The translations under genes and the position numbers were made by a program. A stretch of DNA of 64,000 nt from NCBI GenBank assembly GCA_964421815.1, contig CAYQYT010000004.1:1-64000 (forward strand), in the 5' to 3' direction. This document shows positions 1-8,122 of the stretch, in pieces. Position 1 is the stretch's first letter, and every line of letters starts with the position of its first letter. The DNA comes from DTU089 sp964421815 (GTDB lineage Bacteria > Bacillota > Clostridia > Oscillospirales > Acutalibacteraceae). The notes under the pieces were generated by a model. That model searched no databases. It worked only from the letters and a program-made list of their open reading frames with translations, and was not told the origin of the DNA.

Positions 1-1
1 A

Positions 2-433
2 TTTGAAAGCGGTGTTAATTTTATAATTAAGATGTTAAACAAACTTTCTTGGGAAGTTCCCGATTGGGTGCCAGTTATCGGTGGTAGCACTTTCGGTTTT
101 AACATTAAACCTATTAGTATTCCTCGCCTCAAGGACGGAGGTTTCCCAGACGGAGAAGACGGTTTGTTCTACGCAAATCACAACGAATTGGTTGGTAAAT
201 TCTCAAACGGCAGAACTGCTGTAGCAAATAACGACCAAATTGTTGACGGTATTCGTAGCGGTGTTTATGATGCAAACCAAGAACAGAATAATCTGCTCCG
301 TGAACAGAATAGGTTGCTTCGTCAACTTCTCGATAGAGATAATAACGGAGAAATCAATGTATCTACTATCACAAAAGCACAAAGCAGAAACAATCGCCGT
401 CACGGTAAAACAATCGTGCCGGTAGGAACATAA
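2..433 (+). CDS. Phage tail tape measure protein, C-terminal part (truncated by window start)
   Basis: The reading frame is open from base 2, so this is the last 143 residues of a longer gene and not a small protein starting at position 32. The visible part contains a glycine-rich 'DGGFPDGEDGLFYANHNE' stretch followed by 'ELVG', 'TAVANNDQI' and 'DGIRSGVY'. This series is typical of the C-terminal end of siphophage tape measure proteins. A glutamine/leucine-rich helix ('LLREQNRLLRQLL') follows. The position just before tail-tip genes agrees. The family sets tail length and helps DNA ejection. The family call rests on the C-terminal motif and synteny only. Confidence 0.8.
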   Translation, partial: FESGVNFIIKMLNKLSWEVPDWVPVIGGSTFGFNIKPISIPRLKDGGFPDGEDGLFYANHNELVGKFSNGRTAVANNDQIVDGIRSGVYDANQEQNNLLREQNRLLRQLLDRDNNGEINVSTITKAQSRNNRRHGKTIVPVGT

Positions 434-450
434 GGAAAGGGGGTATTTAT

Positions 451-825
451 ATGGCTATGAATTATAATCCGATAAGGTCGGTTGACGGAGTGGCTGTTAA
501 ATGCCCCTCTACTTATAAATGGAAGCAAGAAGATTTGTCTAATAAGAACGCTGGTCGTACCGAAGATACCGTTATGGACAAAAATCGTATCGGTCAAATC
601 GTAGGTATCGAACTATCTTGGAACAATGTTACTATCGCAGAGGGTGCAAAGATTTTACAGCAATTTGACCCCGAATATGTTGAGGTTGACTATCTCGATG
701 CGAAACAGGGTAAGTATGTCAAAAGCGTTTTCTATGTAGGCGACCGTTCTGCTCCTCTTTATAATGCAGAGTGTGGTAGGTGGAGCAACATTTCGTTCAA
801 CCTTGTAGAAAGGTCGGGTGTGTAA
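451..825 (+). CDS. Phage tail component, DUF6711-like
   Basis: A 124-residue protein with a GGGGG-containing ribosome site just upstream. It opens 'MAMNYNPIRSVDGVAVKCPSTY', with the 'SVDGV.V..PSTY' start and the later 'GIELSWNNV' segment that I associate with DUF6711 proteins. Those are small beta-rich tail components lying between the tape measure gene and the tail hub gene in Firmicutes siphophages. Its stop codon overlaps the start of the next gene by one base (TAATG), so translation is probably coupled. It is likely a distal-tail or connector component, inferred from position; no catalytic motif is visible. Confidence 0.6.
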   Translation: MAMNYNPIRSVDGVAVKCPSTYKWKQEDLSNKNAGRTEDTVMDKNRIGQIVGIELSWNNVTIAEGAKILQQFDPEYVEVDYLDAKQGKYVKSVFYVGDRSAPLYNAECGRWSNISFNLVERSGV

Positions 826-2438
826 TGTATCCTTTATCACAAGAAGCTCTTGACCTTTTTAATCAAAACTACAGACAGACTGTAGAAATTATTTTTTACG
901 GTGTTGATGAAACAATTACTATCACAGAGTCCGATGTTATTCTCGGCTCTATGACAGTTGACCGCACTTGTATATCTGGCTCTCGTATTGAAATAGGCTC
1001 GGCTGTTGCTGCCGAATTTGCTATTACTCTCGATAATGGAGGAGGCAAATTTGACAACATTAAATTTGAGGGTGCTGAACTTTTTGTACGAGTGGGTGTT
1101 ACTAAATACAATGCTCGTAAATGGGAAAACGCTCAAACACAGTATGTACCCATTGGTTATTTCACAATAGACGAGCCGTATCGTAAATTATCTACTATTC
1201 CTATTTCTGCATTAGACAGAATGGTATTGTTTGATAAGCCTGTCGATTGGTCTTTGTTTACATTTCCAATGACAGTTAAAAGTTTGTTATCACAGACTTG
1301 TACGATATGTAATGTAACGCTTGGCACAGATATAAGTGATAAACCGAATAGCGATTATATTATCAACGAAGCACCTACCGATGAAACAACCTATCGTCAA
1401 ATCATTCAGTGGGTGGCTGAATTAACTGCTACTTGTGGTTTTATAGATTGGGAGGGTAAATTACAACTCTCTTGGTATAAACCTACTACAACTAAAATTA
1501 CACCGTCCGAACGCTATTCTTCGGATATGTTGGAAAACGACATTGTAATAAGCGGTGTGCAAGTTGTTGATGAAGACTCGAATATTTACTTAATAGGCGA
1601 TGATGCTTATGCTTTCAATATCGAGGGCAACAGTTTAATTCAGCACGATTTTCAAGCAGTTTCGGAAGCAATATATTCCGTAGTCGGTGGCTTTACCTAT
1701 CGTCCTTACGAATGTACCACGAAACCTATGCCGCAAGTTTTCCCTATGGACATAGTGGAATATGTGGACAAAGACGGAATATCGCATAATACGATTGTTA
1801 CCAATGTTACCTTTACTTTGAACGGCGGTACAGCTATTCAAGGACAAGGCGAAACGGAAACAAACAATGGTTATGCAACGGCTAACCCTTTAACCAAACG
1901 AGAATCGTTGATAATTAAAACAATAAAAAATGCCTTAAACGAAACACTGAATAGCAGTGTTCAATCGCTTTTGGCATTTAACGAATTGATTACAAATTCA
2001 CTTGGAGTTTATTCTACGGTAATTCCGCAAGAAGACGGCTCTAAAAAATACTATATGCACGATACTCCTACACTTGAGGCAAGTACCACAATTTATACTC
2101 AAAACGCTGGAGGCTTTGCTTACACTAATAGCGGTTGGAACGGTGGAAATCCTGTATGGGAAAGCGGTTTCTCAAAAGACGGTAATGTTATAGCTAAAAA
2201 AGTGAACGCATACGGAATTGAAGTAGCCGACCCCTCTACAAAGTATTCCTCGCAAATTACCCCCGGTGTTTTCTCGGTATGGTATGGTGCTATGCAAATC
2301 TTAACAGTAAACGGTGATGAAAGTGTATTTACAAAGGTAAATATCAAAAATCAAGCCGAATGTGGCAAGATACGAGTTCTTCCCCATATTGTTGACGGAA
2401 CTCTCTTGGGAACAAACATTGTGTATATAGACGATTAG
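825..2438 (+). CDS. Phage tail hub / tail-tip protein (Tal-like)
   Basis: A 537-residue protein. I place the start at ATG 825, overlapping the previous stop, rather than at an upstream GTG inside that gene. The beta-rich N-terminal half ('DVILGSMTVDRTCISGS', 'FAITLDNGGGKFDNI') resembles the baseplate hub domains found at the N-terminus of siphophage tail-associated proteins. The region around residues 200-350 ('QWVAELTATCGFIDWEGKL') is the part commonly seen in hub proteins that shape the tail tube end. No peptidase or lysozyme motif was recognised. The gene order tape measure, small tail protein, hub supports the role. The exact family is uncertain. Confidence 0.65.
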   Translation: MYPLSQEALDLFNQNYRQTVEIIFYGVDETITITESDVILGSMTVDRTCISGSRIEIGSAVAAEFAITLDNGGGKFDNIKFEGAELFVRVGVTKYNARKWENAQTQYVPIGYFTIDEPYRKLSTIPISALDRMVLFDKPVDWSLFTFPMTVKSLLSQTCTICNVTLGTDISDKPNSDYIINEAPTDETTYRQIIQWVAELTATCGFIDWEGKLQLSWYKPTTTKITPSERYSSDMLENDIVISGVQVVDEDSNIYLIGDDAYAFNIEGNSLIQHDFQAVSEAIYSVVGGFTYRPYECTTKPMPQVFPMDIVEYVDKDGISHNTIVTNVTFTLNGGTAIQGQGETETNNGYATANPLTKRESLIIKTIKNALNETLNSSVQSLLAFNELITNSLGVYSTVIPQEDGSKKYYMHDTPTLEASTTIYTQNAGGFAYTNSGWNGGNPVWESGFSKDGNVIAKKVNAYGIEVADPSTKYSSQITPGVFSVWYGAMQILTVNGDESVFTKVNIKNQAECGKIRVLPHIVDGTLLGTNIVYIDD

Positions 2439-2448
2439 AGGTGAGGTT

Positions 2449-4434
2449 ATGGCAACTTTTACAAGTAATTCTTATGACGGTAGATATTTACAATTAACGA
2501 TTACTGAATCTGTAAATGTTATAGCGAATACCTCTACTTTAACTTGGACATTAAAATCTCTTGGCGGTGCAGTAAATTACTATTCCACTGGACCGACAAC
2601 GGTAACAATCAATAGTACGCAAGTTTATTACAAAGCTCGTACAGGGTGGAGTACCGAACAATTCCCGGCAGCAAAGGGAACAGTAAGCGGTACGATAACG
2701 GTTGCTCATAATAGCAACGGTGCGAAAAGTATTTCCGTTGGTTTCTCTACTGCGATTTACACATCGGCGGTAACGGAACACGGCGGTACGATGACCTTAA
2801 CTACTATCGACCGTTCTGCACCGACTGTATCAGTATCTACTTCAAGCGTTACTGCAAGTTCTGTAATCATCACTGCAACATCGAGTGCGAAAGCCGATGA
2901 TTTTGATTATAGCTTGGACGGTGGCTCGACTTGGCACGGACTTTCAACTACGGCTGGTACAACGGCGACAAAGACTGTTACAGGACTTTCGCCAAATACA
3001 AGTTATTCAATTAAAGTTTGTGCAAGGCGACAATACAATCAAGTTTGGGGTACATCTTCTGCGAAATCTATAAAAACATTAGGTAATACCCTACTCAATT
3101 CTGTAAACACCTTTACTGTAGATGTGGCAAGTCCTGTTTTGACGATGAACTGGACTGTGTATGCATCGTTTACACATACGCTTGTCATTAAAGACGGCAG
3201 TACAACGGTGTTGACAATTACAGGATTGACTTGTAGCACAGGTACGAACAACAAAACGGTTACGCTTACATCTGCACAGAGAACGACAATTCTCAACTAT
3301 ATGTCGAGCAAGAAATCGTTTACAGGAACTTTTTACTTAACTACATACAGTGGTAGCACACAAATCGGTAGTACAGTTAGTAAGACCGCAACGGTACAGA
3401 CTACCTCGGGTACATCTGCCCCGACTTTTTCTGGTTTTACTCACAAAGATAGTGACGATAACGGAACAGTCGATATTACAGGTAGCGACCAGATTTATAT
3501 TAAAGGCTATTCAACACTTGAAATAACCATTGGCTCTGTAGCCGCTAAAAATGGTGCAAGTATTTCGTCCTATAAGGTGACGGTTGGCTCTGCAAGTAAA
3601 ACTTTTACTACTACTACTATTGATTATGGTGCGATAGGTGTTTCTGGTACAGTTACACTGAAAGTAGAAGCGATAGACAGTCGAGGTTATTCTACAGCAG
3701 TATCAAAGAACATAACGGTAATTGATTATTCCGATATATCAATCGACCATTATACAGTTCGCCGTAAGAATGAAGTCGAGGCAACTGTACAGTTAAGTTT
3801 TTCGGGAAAAATGTCGCCTATTACTGTAAACAATGTCGTAAAGAACACTCTTTTGTCTGGAAAGTTTAGATACGCTCAAAACGGCGGTAGCTATTCGGGT
3901 TGGTGCAATATGACAGTTTCGTTCACTTCGTCAACATTTGAATTTGCTACTCTCGAACTATCAAATAGTAGCGGTGTAATTGAGTTTAATCCTAATTATG
4001 CGTACAGTATTCAAATTAGAGTAACGGACAGACTTCACACCGATACGATTACCCTCGTTCTCAACAAAGGTACTCCGCTTGTAGCATTAAGGTCTAAAAA
4101 GGTCGGTATCAATACACCCGACCCACAAGATGCTCTCGATGTCCGTGAGGGTAATATCTTAATGAACGGCTATCGAATTATGGGGTTTGTGTCAGCGTTG
4201 GGAAATACGGAAGATTTGAATAATTACAAACAAAACGGTATTTTTACACAAGCAGCAAATGCAAACGCAAGTACAGATAGACATTATCCTGTAGCACGAG
4301 CTGGTTATTTGGAAGTCATTACAAATCCGTCTGGGTATGTTTTACACAGGTACACCACTTACGATTGTACGGCTATCTATTTACGATACTTTTATTCAAA
4401 CTCTTGGAGTTCTTGGAAAACTATTACTCTTTGA
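2449..4434 (+). CDS. Phage tail fibre / minor structural protein, DUF859-like with knob domain
   Basis: A 661-residue, Thr/Ser-rich, beta-sheet protein preceded by GAGGTG. The N-terminal part ('FTSNSYDGRYLQLTI', 'STLTWTLKSLGG') matches the pattern of siphophage DUF859 minor structural proteins. Residues about 125-210 look like a fibronectin type III domain ('TVSVSTSSVTASSVIITATS', 'GLSPNTSYSIKV'). Residues about 545-570 ('KVGINTPDPQDALDV') are a fibre linker. The last 90 residues ('NNYKQNGIFTQAANANAS', 'YLRYFYSNSWSSWK') resemble a pyocin-knob, a carbohydrate-binding tip found on phage fibres. It is likely a structural fibre that contacts the host surface. It is not the DGR target. Confidence 0.75.
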   Translation: MATFTSNSYDGRYLQLTITESVNVIANTSTLTWTLKSLGGAVNYYSTGPTTVTINSTQVYYKARTGWSTEQFPAAKGTVSGTITVAHNSNGAKSISVGFSTAIYTSAVTEHGGTMTLTTIDRSAPTVSVSTSSVTASSVIITATSSAKADDFDYSLDGGSTWHGLSTTAGTTATKTVTGLSPNTSYSIKVCARRQYNQVWGTSSAKSIKTLGNTLLNSVNTFTVDVASPVLTMNWTVYASFTHTLVIKDGSTTVLTITGLTCSTGTNNKTVTLTSAQRTTILNYMSSKKSFTGTFYLTTYSGSTQIGSTVSKTATVQTTSGTSAPTFSGFTHKDSDDNGTVDITGSDQIYIKGYSTLEITIGSVAAKNGASISSYKVTVGSASKTFTTTTIDYGAIGVSGTVTLKVEAIDSRGYSTAVSKNITVIDYSDISIDHYTVRRKNEVEATVQLSFSGKMSPITVNNVVKNTLLSGKFRYAQNGGSYSGWCNMTVSFTSSTFEFATLELSNSSGVIEFNPNYAYSIQIRVTDRLHTDTITLVLNKGTPLVALRSKKVGINTPDPQDALDVREGNILMNGYRIMGFVSALGNTEDLNNYKQNGIFTQAANANASTDRHYPVARAGYLEVITNPSGYVLHRYTTYDCTAIYLRYFYSNSWSSWKTITL

Positions 4435-4449
4435 TAAGGAGGTAAAATT

Positions 4450-5142
4450 ATGGCTCTTATCGTTAAACAACTTTCGGTCGATGTTGCACAGGAAAATATA
4501 TTCCAATCAATCATCGCAAAGCAGTACGATACAGATTCTCGTTTTTTAACAGTTAGATTAACGAACGAGGGAGAACAGATTACTGTTAGTCCCACATCGG
4601 TTATTATCATAAACGCTGTAAGAGAAGATAACGAGGCAAAGGCTTTCGCCGGTACTGTAAACGAAGACGGCACGGTTACAGTTCCTATCACTTATTGGAT
4701 GCTCGAATTGGACGGAATTGTCAAATGTGATATTTCGGTCATTGACAGCGAACAGAGAAAATTAACGACTACTTCTTTTACAATCAGCGTTGAAGCCGCT
4801 GCTTACTCTGGTACAGACATTACAGAGAACGAGAGTTACGATGTTCTTGTTTCCCTAATTGGTGAAATATCGGAAATACAAGCAGTCGAAGCCTCAAGAG
4901 TTGAGGCTGAAATTGCGAGAGCAGAAGCCGAAACTGCTCGTATTACTGCCGAACAGGAAAGAATATCGGCAGAAACCGCCAGAGCGACAAGCGAACAAAA
5001 TCGTGTGTCAGCTTGGGCGAACGCTCTCGGCATTAAAGAAATCTATATCAATAATGTCGATGAAAACAAACAATATTTATTTCAGTTGCAAATCGTAAAT
5101 GGTAAACCTGTACTTTATTACGAAGAAGCAACGGCAGAATAA
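4450..5142 (+). CDS. BppU-like phage baseplate upper protein
   Basis: A 230-residue protein preceded by AAGGAGG. Residues 1-125 form a beta-rich domain with the 'RFLTVRLTNEGEQITV' and 'DGTVTVPITYWMLELDG' segments of BppU N-terminal domains, which plug onto the tail tip of lactococcal-type baseplates. Residues about 145-195 form a long Ala/Glu/Arg heptad helix ('EAEIARAEAETARITAEQER'), a probable trimeric coiled coil. A short C-terminal beta domain follows. In this family the coiled coil carries the receptor-binding protein, and here the next gene is the DGR-diversified protein. That suggests it may hold the variable protein on the baseplate, which is an inference. Confidence 0.75.
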   Translation: MALIVKQLSVDVAQENIFQSIIAKQYDTDSRFLTVRLTNEGEQITVSPTSVIIINAVREDNEAKAFAGTVNEDGTVTVPITYWMLELDGIVKCDISVIDSEQRKLTTTSFTISVEAAAYSGTDITENESYDVLVSLIGEISEIQAVEASRVEAEIARAEAETARITAEQERISAETARATSEQNRVSAWANALGIKEIYINNVDENKQYLFQLQIVNGKPVLYYEEATAE

Positions 5143-5156
5143 AGGAGGTAAAACAA

Positions 5157-6311
5157 ATGTCAACATTGAATCTTTTGTCGGAAGAAACTTTTATTGAGAA
5201 AATGGACAACCAGAACATTCTCCTTGCAGCGATTGCAAGTAACGGCGGCGGTGTGAAAATCACTTCTTGGAGTGCCGTTCAGCAGATTGTTCGTCTGGGT
5301 CTTGCCTCAAAGGTTTTTGCTATCGGCGACCAGTTTATTAGTACAAAAGGCGATGCACAGTTGGTATGGGACATTATAGGTTTCGACCACGATGTTCCGG
5401 CTGACAGTCAGTTCAAGCATAGTATGACTATCCAGCTCCACGACTGCTACACTTCTGCTCAATTTGATGCACGAGAAGCGTTATATTACGCTGCGGAAGA
5501 TTTACCGGCTGGTACATACAATTTCAGCATTGTGTCACAACCTTGGTACACTGCCGATAACGGCAAGACTTTCCAATTCACTTTGGCTAACGATTTAGCC
5601 GCCGGTGGACAAATTGTTCTTGAAATGACCTATAATCAAGCTCTTGCTGGAAAAAGCGTTAAGGTTTACGAAAATAGCAGTTCGACAACTGTTATTGAAA
5701 CTTGTACTATCAGTGAGGGAACAGGCGGTACGGCTTTAGGCAAAACAGACGGCTCGGTTGAAAATCTTAACCATATTCAAAGAGCGATTATGGGGTCTAA
5801 CCGTTGGACACATTCAGCAATCAAGCAGTGGCTCAACAGTAATAAAGCCGCTAATAGTTGGTGGACTGCTAAAAACAATTTTGACAGACCGTCTTCACAG
5901 GTAACATCGGCTGGTTTCTTAACAGATATGGACAGTGAATTTTTGGCGGTTATCGGTGAGGTAAACAAGCGTACTGCTCTTAATACTATTACTGACGGAG
6001 GCGGTTATGAAGATAGCAAGGAGTTAATGTTCTTGCTTTCTCGTAGCGAACTGTATGGCGGTTTGGAAAATAGCGTGAACGAGGGTGAGCCTTATCCTTA
6101 CTACGCAAATTATTCCGATTTATCAGCACCGAGTACGGCGGTAGATAGCAACCGAATCAAGTATAGAAACGGCTCGGCACAATATTGGTGGCAAAGGTCG
6201 TGCCACTCTGGTTACGCTTACATTGTTCGTGGTGTTTATCCGACAGGTTACGTCTACAGCTACTATGCGTACAACAGTAACGGAGTCGCCCCAGCTTGTA
6301 ACATTATCTAA
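5157..6311 (+). CDS. DGR target: variable tail protein with C-type-lectin-like C-terminal domain
   Basis: A 384-residue protein with an AAGGAGG ribosome site. Residues about 40-190 are beta-rich. Residues about 200-384 have the layout of DUF6273-type C-lectin folds used as DGR targets: 'RAIMGSNRWTHSAIKQWLNS', then 'ELMFLLSRSELYGG', 'YWWQRSC' and the C-terminal 'NGVAP'. The last 35 codons are the variable repeat (6196-6299). Twelve TR asparagine codons are changed there, eight of them to Tyr. In phages such as BPP-1 the diversified lectin is the receptor-binding tail protein that switches host tropism. Position after the baseplate gene supports the same role here. Few other explanations fit. 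Confidence 0.92.
   Translation: MSTLNLLSEETFIEKMDNQNILLAAIASNGGGVKITSWSAVQQIVRLGLASKVFAIGDQFISTKGDAQLVWDIIGFDHDVPADSQFKHSMTIQLHDCYTSAQFDAREALYYAAEDLPAGTYNFSIVSQPWYTADNGKTFQFTLANDLAAGGQIVLEMTYNQALAGKSVKVYENSSSTTVIETCTISEGTGGTALGKTDGSVENLNHIQRAIMGSNRWTHSAIKQWLNSNKAANSWWTAKNNFDRPSSQVTSAGFLTDMDSEFLAVIGEVNKRTALNTITDGGGYEDSKELMFLLSRSELYGGLENSVNEGEPYPYYANYSDLSAPSTAVDSNRIKYRNGSAQYWWQRSCHSGYAYIVRGVYPTGYVYSYYAYNSNGVAPACNII
6196..6299 (+). repeat. DGR variable repeat (VR)
   Basis: This 104-base segment aligns without gaps to 6790-6893 (constant offset 594). I count 15 mismatches, and at all 15 the TR base is A (replaced by T ten times, G four times, C... see next sentence). My tally is T at 9, G at 4 and C at 2 positions. 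The homology begins abruptly at GGTCGTGC and ends after TTGT, where the two copies diverge. The last 20 or so bases (GGAGTCGCCCCAG core) are nearly invariant and probably hold the initiation-of-mutagenic-homing site. The VR is the 3' end of the target gene, as is usual for DGRs. Confidence 0.95.
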
Positions 6312-6321
6312 AATCCAAAAT

Positions 6322-6339
6322 CTGCTCCGACAGGAGCAG
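6322..6339 (+). other. Putative DGR target-site hairpin after VR
   Basis: CTGCTCC GACA GGAGCAG is a perfect 7-bp stem with a four-base loop, starting 10 bases after the target gene's stop codon and 22 bases after VR. In the Bordetella phage DGR a hairpin/cruciform of similar stem length with a GRNA tetraloop sits just after the homing site and is needed for efficient retrohoming. GACA fits GRNA. No T-run follows (AGTATTAAG), so it is unlikely to be a terminator. I saw no equivalent hairpin just after TR, which is what a target-only mark would predict. Confidence 0.7.
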
Positions 6340-6358
6340 TATTAAGACGGAGGGAATT

Positions 6359-6772
6359 ATGTCAGTTGTTAAGTCAAAGCGTGGCGAGGGTCAGTTGGTT
6401 GTTATAACCAAAGCCGAAGAACTTGCGGAATACAGTGTTAAAATCTGTAAGAACGAGAAACACTTTCCGAAAGCATTTCGCTGGTGCTTTACAATGAAAA
6501 TAGTCGATGAAGCGGTATCAATATACACTCTTATTCGTGAAGCAAATACAATATTTGTTACGACCAAAGAGGATTATAGTCTTCGCCGCCGTAAACAACT
6601 TGAGGCATTGTCGTTGACTGATTCCCTCTTGGGTCTTATCGACCTTGCGAAAAGAGTTTACGGATTAGATTCCGATAGAGTTGAGCATTGGGCTTTGCTT
6701 GTAAAGAATGTTAGTAAACCTTTGCGTAAATGGTTGAAATCCGATGAAGAAAGATATAAGGATATAGGTTGA
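6359..6772 (+). CDS. avd: DGR accessory variability determinant (Avd-like)
   Basis: A 137-residue, helix-rich, basic protein with a strong CGGAGGG ribosome site, lying between the target gene and TR. It has the size (about 125-140 residues) and character of Avd, the four-helix protein that pentamerises and binds the DGR reverse transcriptase and TR RNA. Visible blocks are 'CKNEKHFPKAFRWCFTMKIVDEA', shared in pattern with bAvd proteins ('FPK..R......I...A......I..AN'), 'RRRKQLEALSLTDSLLGLIDLA' and 'HWALLVKNVSKPLRKWLKS'. Without it, known DGRs do not mutagenise. The call rests on pattern, size and position. Confidence 0.9.
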   Translation: MSVVKSKRGEGQLVVITKAEELAEYSVKICKNEKHFPKAFRWCFTMKIVDEAVSIYTLIREANTIFVTTKEDYSLRRRKQLEALSLTDSLLGLIDLAKRVYGLDSDRVEHWALLVKNVSKPLRKWLKSDEERYKDIG

Positions 6773-7055
6773 TAGTTGTAAGCTCGTTCGGTCGTGCAAC
6801 TCTGGTAACGCTAACAATGTTCGTAATGTTAATCCGACAGGTAACATCAACAACAACAATGCGAACAACAGTAACGGAGTCGCCCCAGATTGTGAGATAC
6901 GCTCGTATAAAGTAGGTCTATTTAGACAGAAATCAATGCACTCACACAAGGAACTATCACCCTGTCCTATGAGAAATAGGCGAAAAAGGAGCGTTGATGT
7001 CGTTTACTCCCAGAAGTAAGTACGACTACGAACAACGACTAATTATTTTAATCTT
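6773..7055 (+). ncRNA. Putative TR-containing DGR RNA region
   Basis: The 283 bases between avd and the reverse transcriptase gene hold no credible reading frame. They contain TR (6790-6893) followed by about 160 bases of spacer. In characterised DGRs the RNA spanning the end of avd, TR and the spacer up to the RT gene is the template, and the spacer is structured and bound by RT-Avd. Small stems are visible in the spacer, for example CCTAT-GAGAA-ATAGG at 6965-6979. No separate promoter was convincing, so the RNA may be processed from a longer transcript. The ends are not defined. Confidence 0.55.
6790..6893 (+). repeat. DGR template repeat (TR)
   Basis: This 104-base non-coding copy of VR is rich in AAC/AAT triplets. 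Read in the VR frame it would give Asn at 14 codons (for example 'SGNANNVRNVNPTGN'), the usual design for maximum diversity from adenine-directed mutation. I count 35 adenines, of which 15 are changed in VR. No non-adenine position differs across the aligned block. It lies between avd and the RT gene, the standard place for TR. Confidence 0.95.
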
Positions 7056-8117
7056 ATGAATATAAAAGTTGATGATTTTACAGTTAGAGATTCTGTTTGC
7101 AGTTTCGATAATCTTTATAACGCTATGCTAAAATGCCGCAGAAATGTAATGTGGAAAGATAGCGTGGCTGGATATGTGAAGAACGGCTTGATAAATGTTC
7201 TCGATTTGAAACAATCTCTTATGGACGATACTTATAAAATTTCGTCATATTCGAGATTTAAGGTGTATGAGCCAAAAGAACGAGATATTATCAGCACTCG
7301 AATTAAAGATAGAGTATTTCAGCGTAGTCTTTGCGATAACTATTTGTATGAAAATGTAACAAGGTCGTTTATAAACGACAATGCTGCTTGTCAAATAGGC
7401 AAAGGTACATTGTATGCTCGAAATCGGTTAGAAAGGCATTTACAGAAATATTATCGCAAACACGGTACACAAGGTTGGGTACTTAAATGTGATATTAAAA
7501 ATTATTTCGGTAGCACACCTCACTCGGTTGCTAAAGATGCCATAAGCCGTAGCGTTTATGACGATTGGGCTGTCGGAGAAGTAAATCGCATAATTGACAG
7601 TTTTAATCAAGGCGAAGATGCTACTGTCGGTATGGGACTCGGCTCACAAGTTACACAGTTGATACAACTTGCGGTACTTGACCCTATCGACCACCGTATT
7701 AAAGAACAGAAACACATTAAGTATTATGTTCGATATATGGACGATTTCATTTTAATTCATCACGATAAGGCATATCTCGAAGAATGTCGAAAAGATATTG
7801 AAAAGTGGTTATCCGAGTTGGGATTGCAGTTAAGCGAAAAGAAAACACAATTATTCCCTATAACACAGCCGATTAGTTTTCTTGGTTTTAGTTTTCGGCT
7901 CACCGATACAGGCAAGGTTGTAAAGAAAATTCGTCCCGAACGAATATCTCACGAAAGACGGAAACTCCGTAAACTTGCTCAAAGAGTGAAAGACGGTAAA
8001 ATGACCCGAGAGGAAGTCGATTGTTGCTATCAAAGTTGGAAGGCACACGCTTCTTACGGAGATACCCATAATTTAATTCTGCGAATGGACAAATTTTACA
8101 AAGAATTATGGAGGTAA
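7056..8117 (+). CDS. DGR reverse transcriptase
   Basis: A 353-residue group II intron-like reverse transcriptase. The catalytic box is 'YMDDF' at residues 227-231. It is preceded by 'LKCDIKNYFGSTPH' (first catalytic Asp), and 'GMGLGSQVTQ' matches the (I/V/L)GxxxSQ motif that marks DGR enzymes instead of the QGxxxSP of retrons and group II introns. 'LSEKKTQLFPI' and 'FLGFSF' are the later palm motifs. No maturase or endonuclease domain is present, as expected for DGRs. It copies TR RNA with adenine-directed errors into cDNA that replaces VR. The gene follows TR by 162 bases. Confidence 0.95.
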   Translation: MNIKVDDFTVRDSVCSFDNLYNAMLKCRRNVMWKDSVAGYVKNGLINVLDLKQSLMDDTYKISSYSRFKVYEPKERDIISTRIKDRVFQRSLCDNYLYENVTRSFINDNAACQIGKGTLYARNRLERHLQKYYRKHGTQGWVLKCDIKNYFGSTPHSVAKDAISRSVYDDWAVGEVNRIIDSFNQGEDATVGMGLGSQVTQLIQLAVLDPIDHRIKEQKHIKYYVRYMDDFILIHHDKAYLEECRKDIEKWLSELGLQLSEKKTQLFPITQPISFLGFSFRLTDTGKVVKKIRPERISHERRKLRKLAQRVKDGKMTREEVDCCYQSWKAHASYGDTHNLILRMDKFYKELWR

Positions 8118-8122
8118 AATCT

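Noticed and set aside
7056..8117. Group II intron or retron reverse transcriptase
   Set aside because: The GLGSQ box, lack of maturase and endonuclease domains and the adjacent TR/VR pair with adenine-only changes fit a DGR and not those elements.
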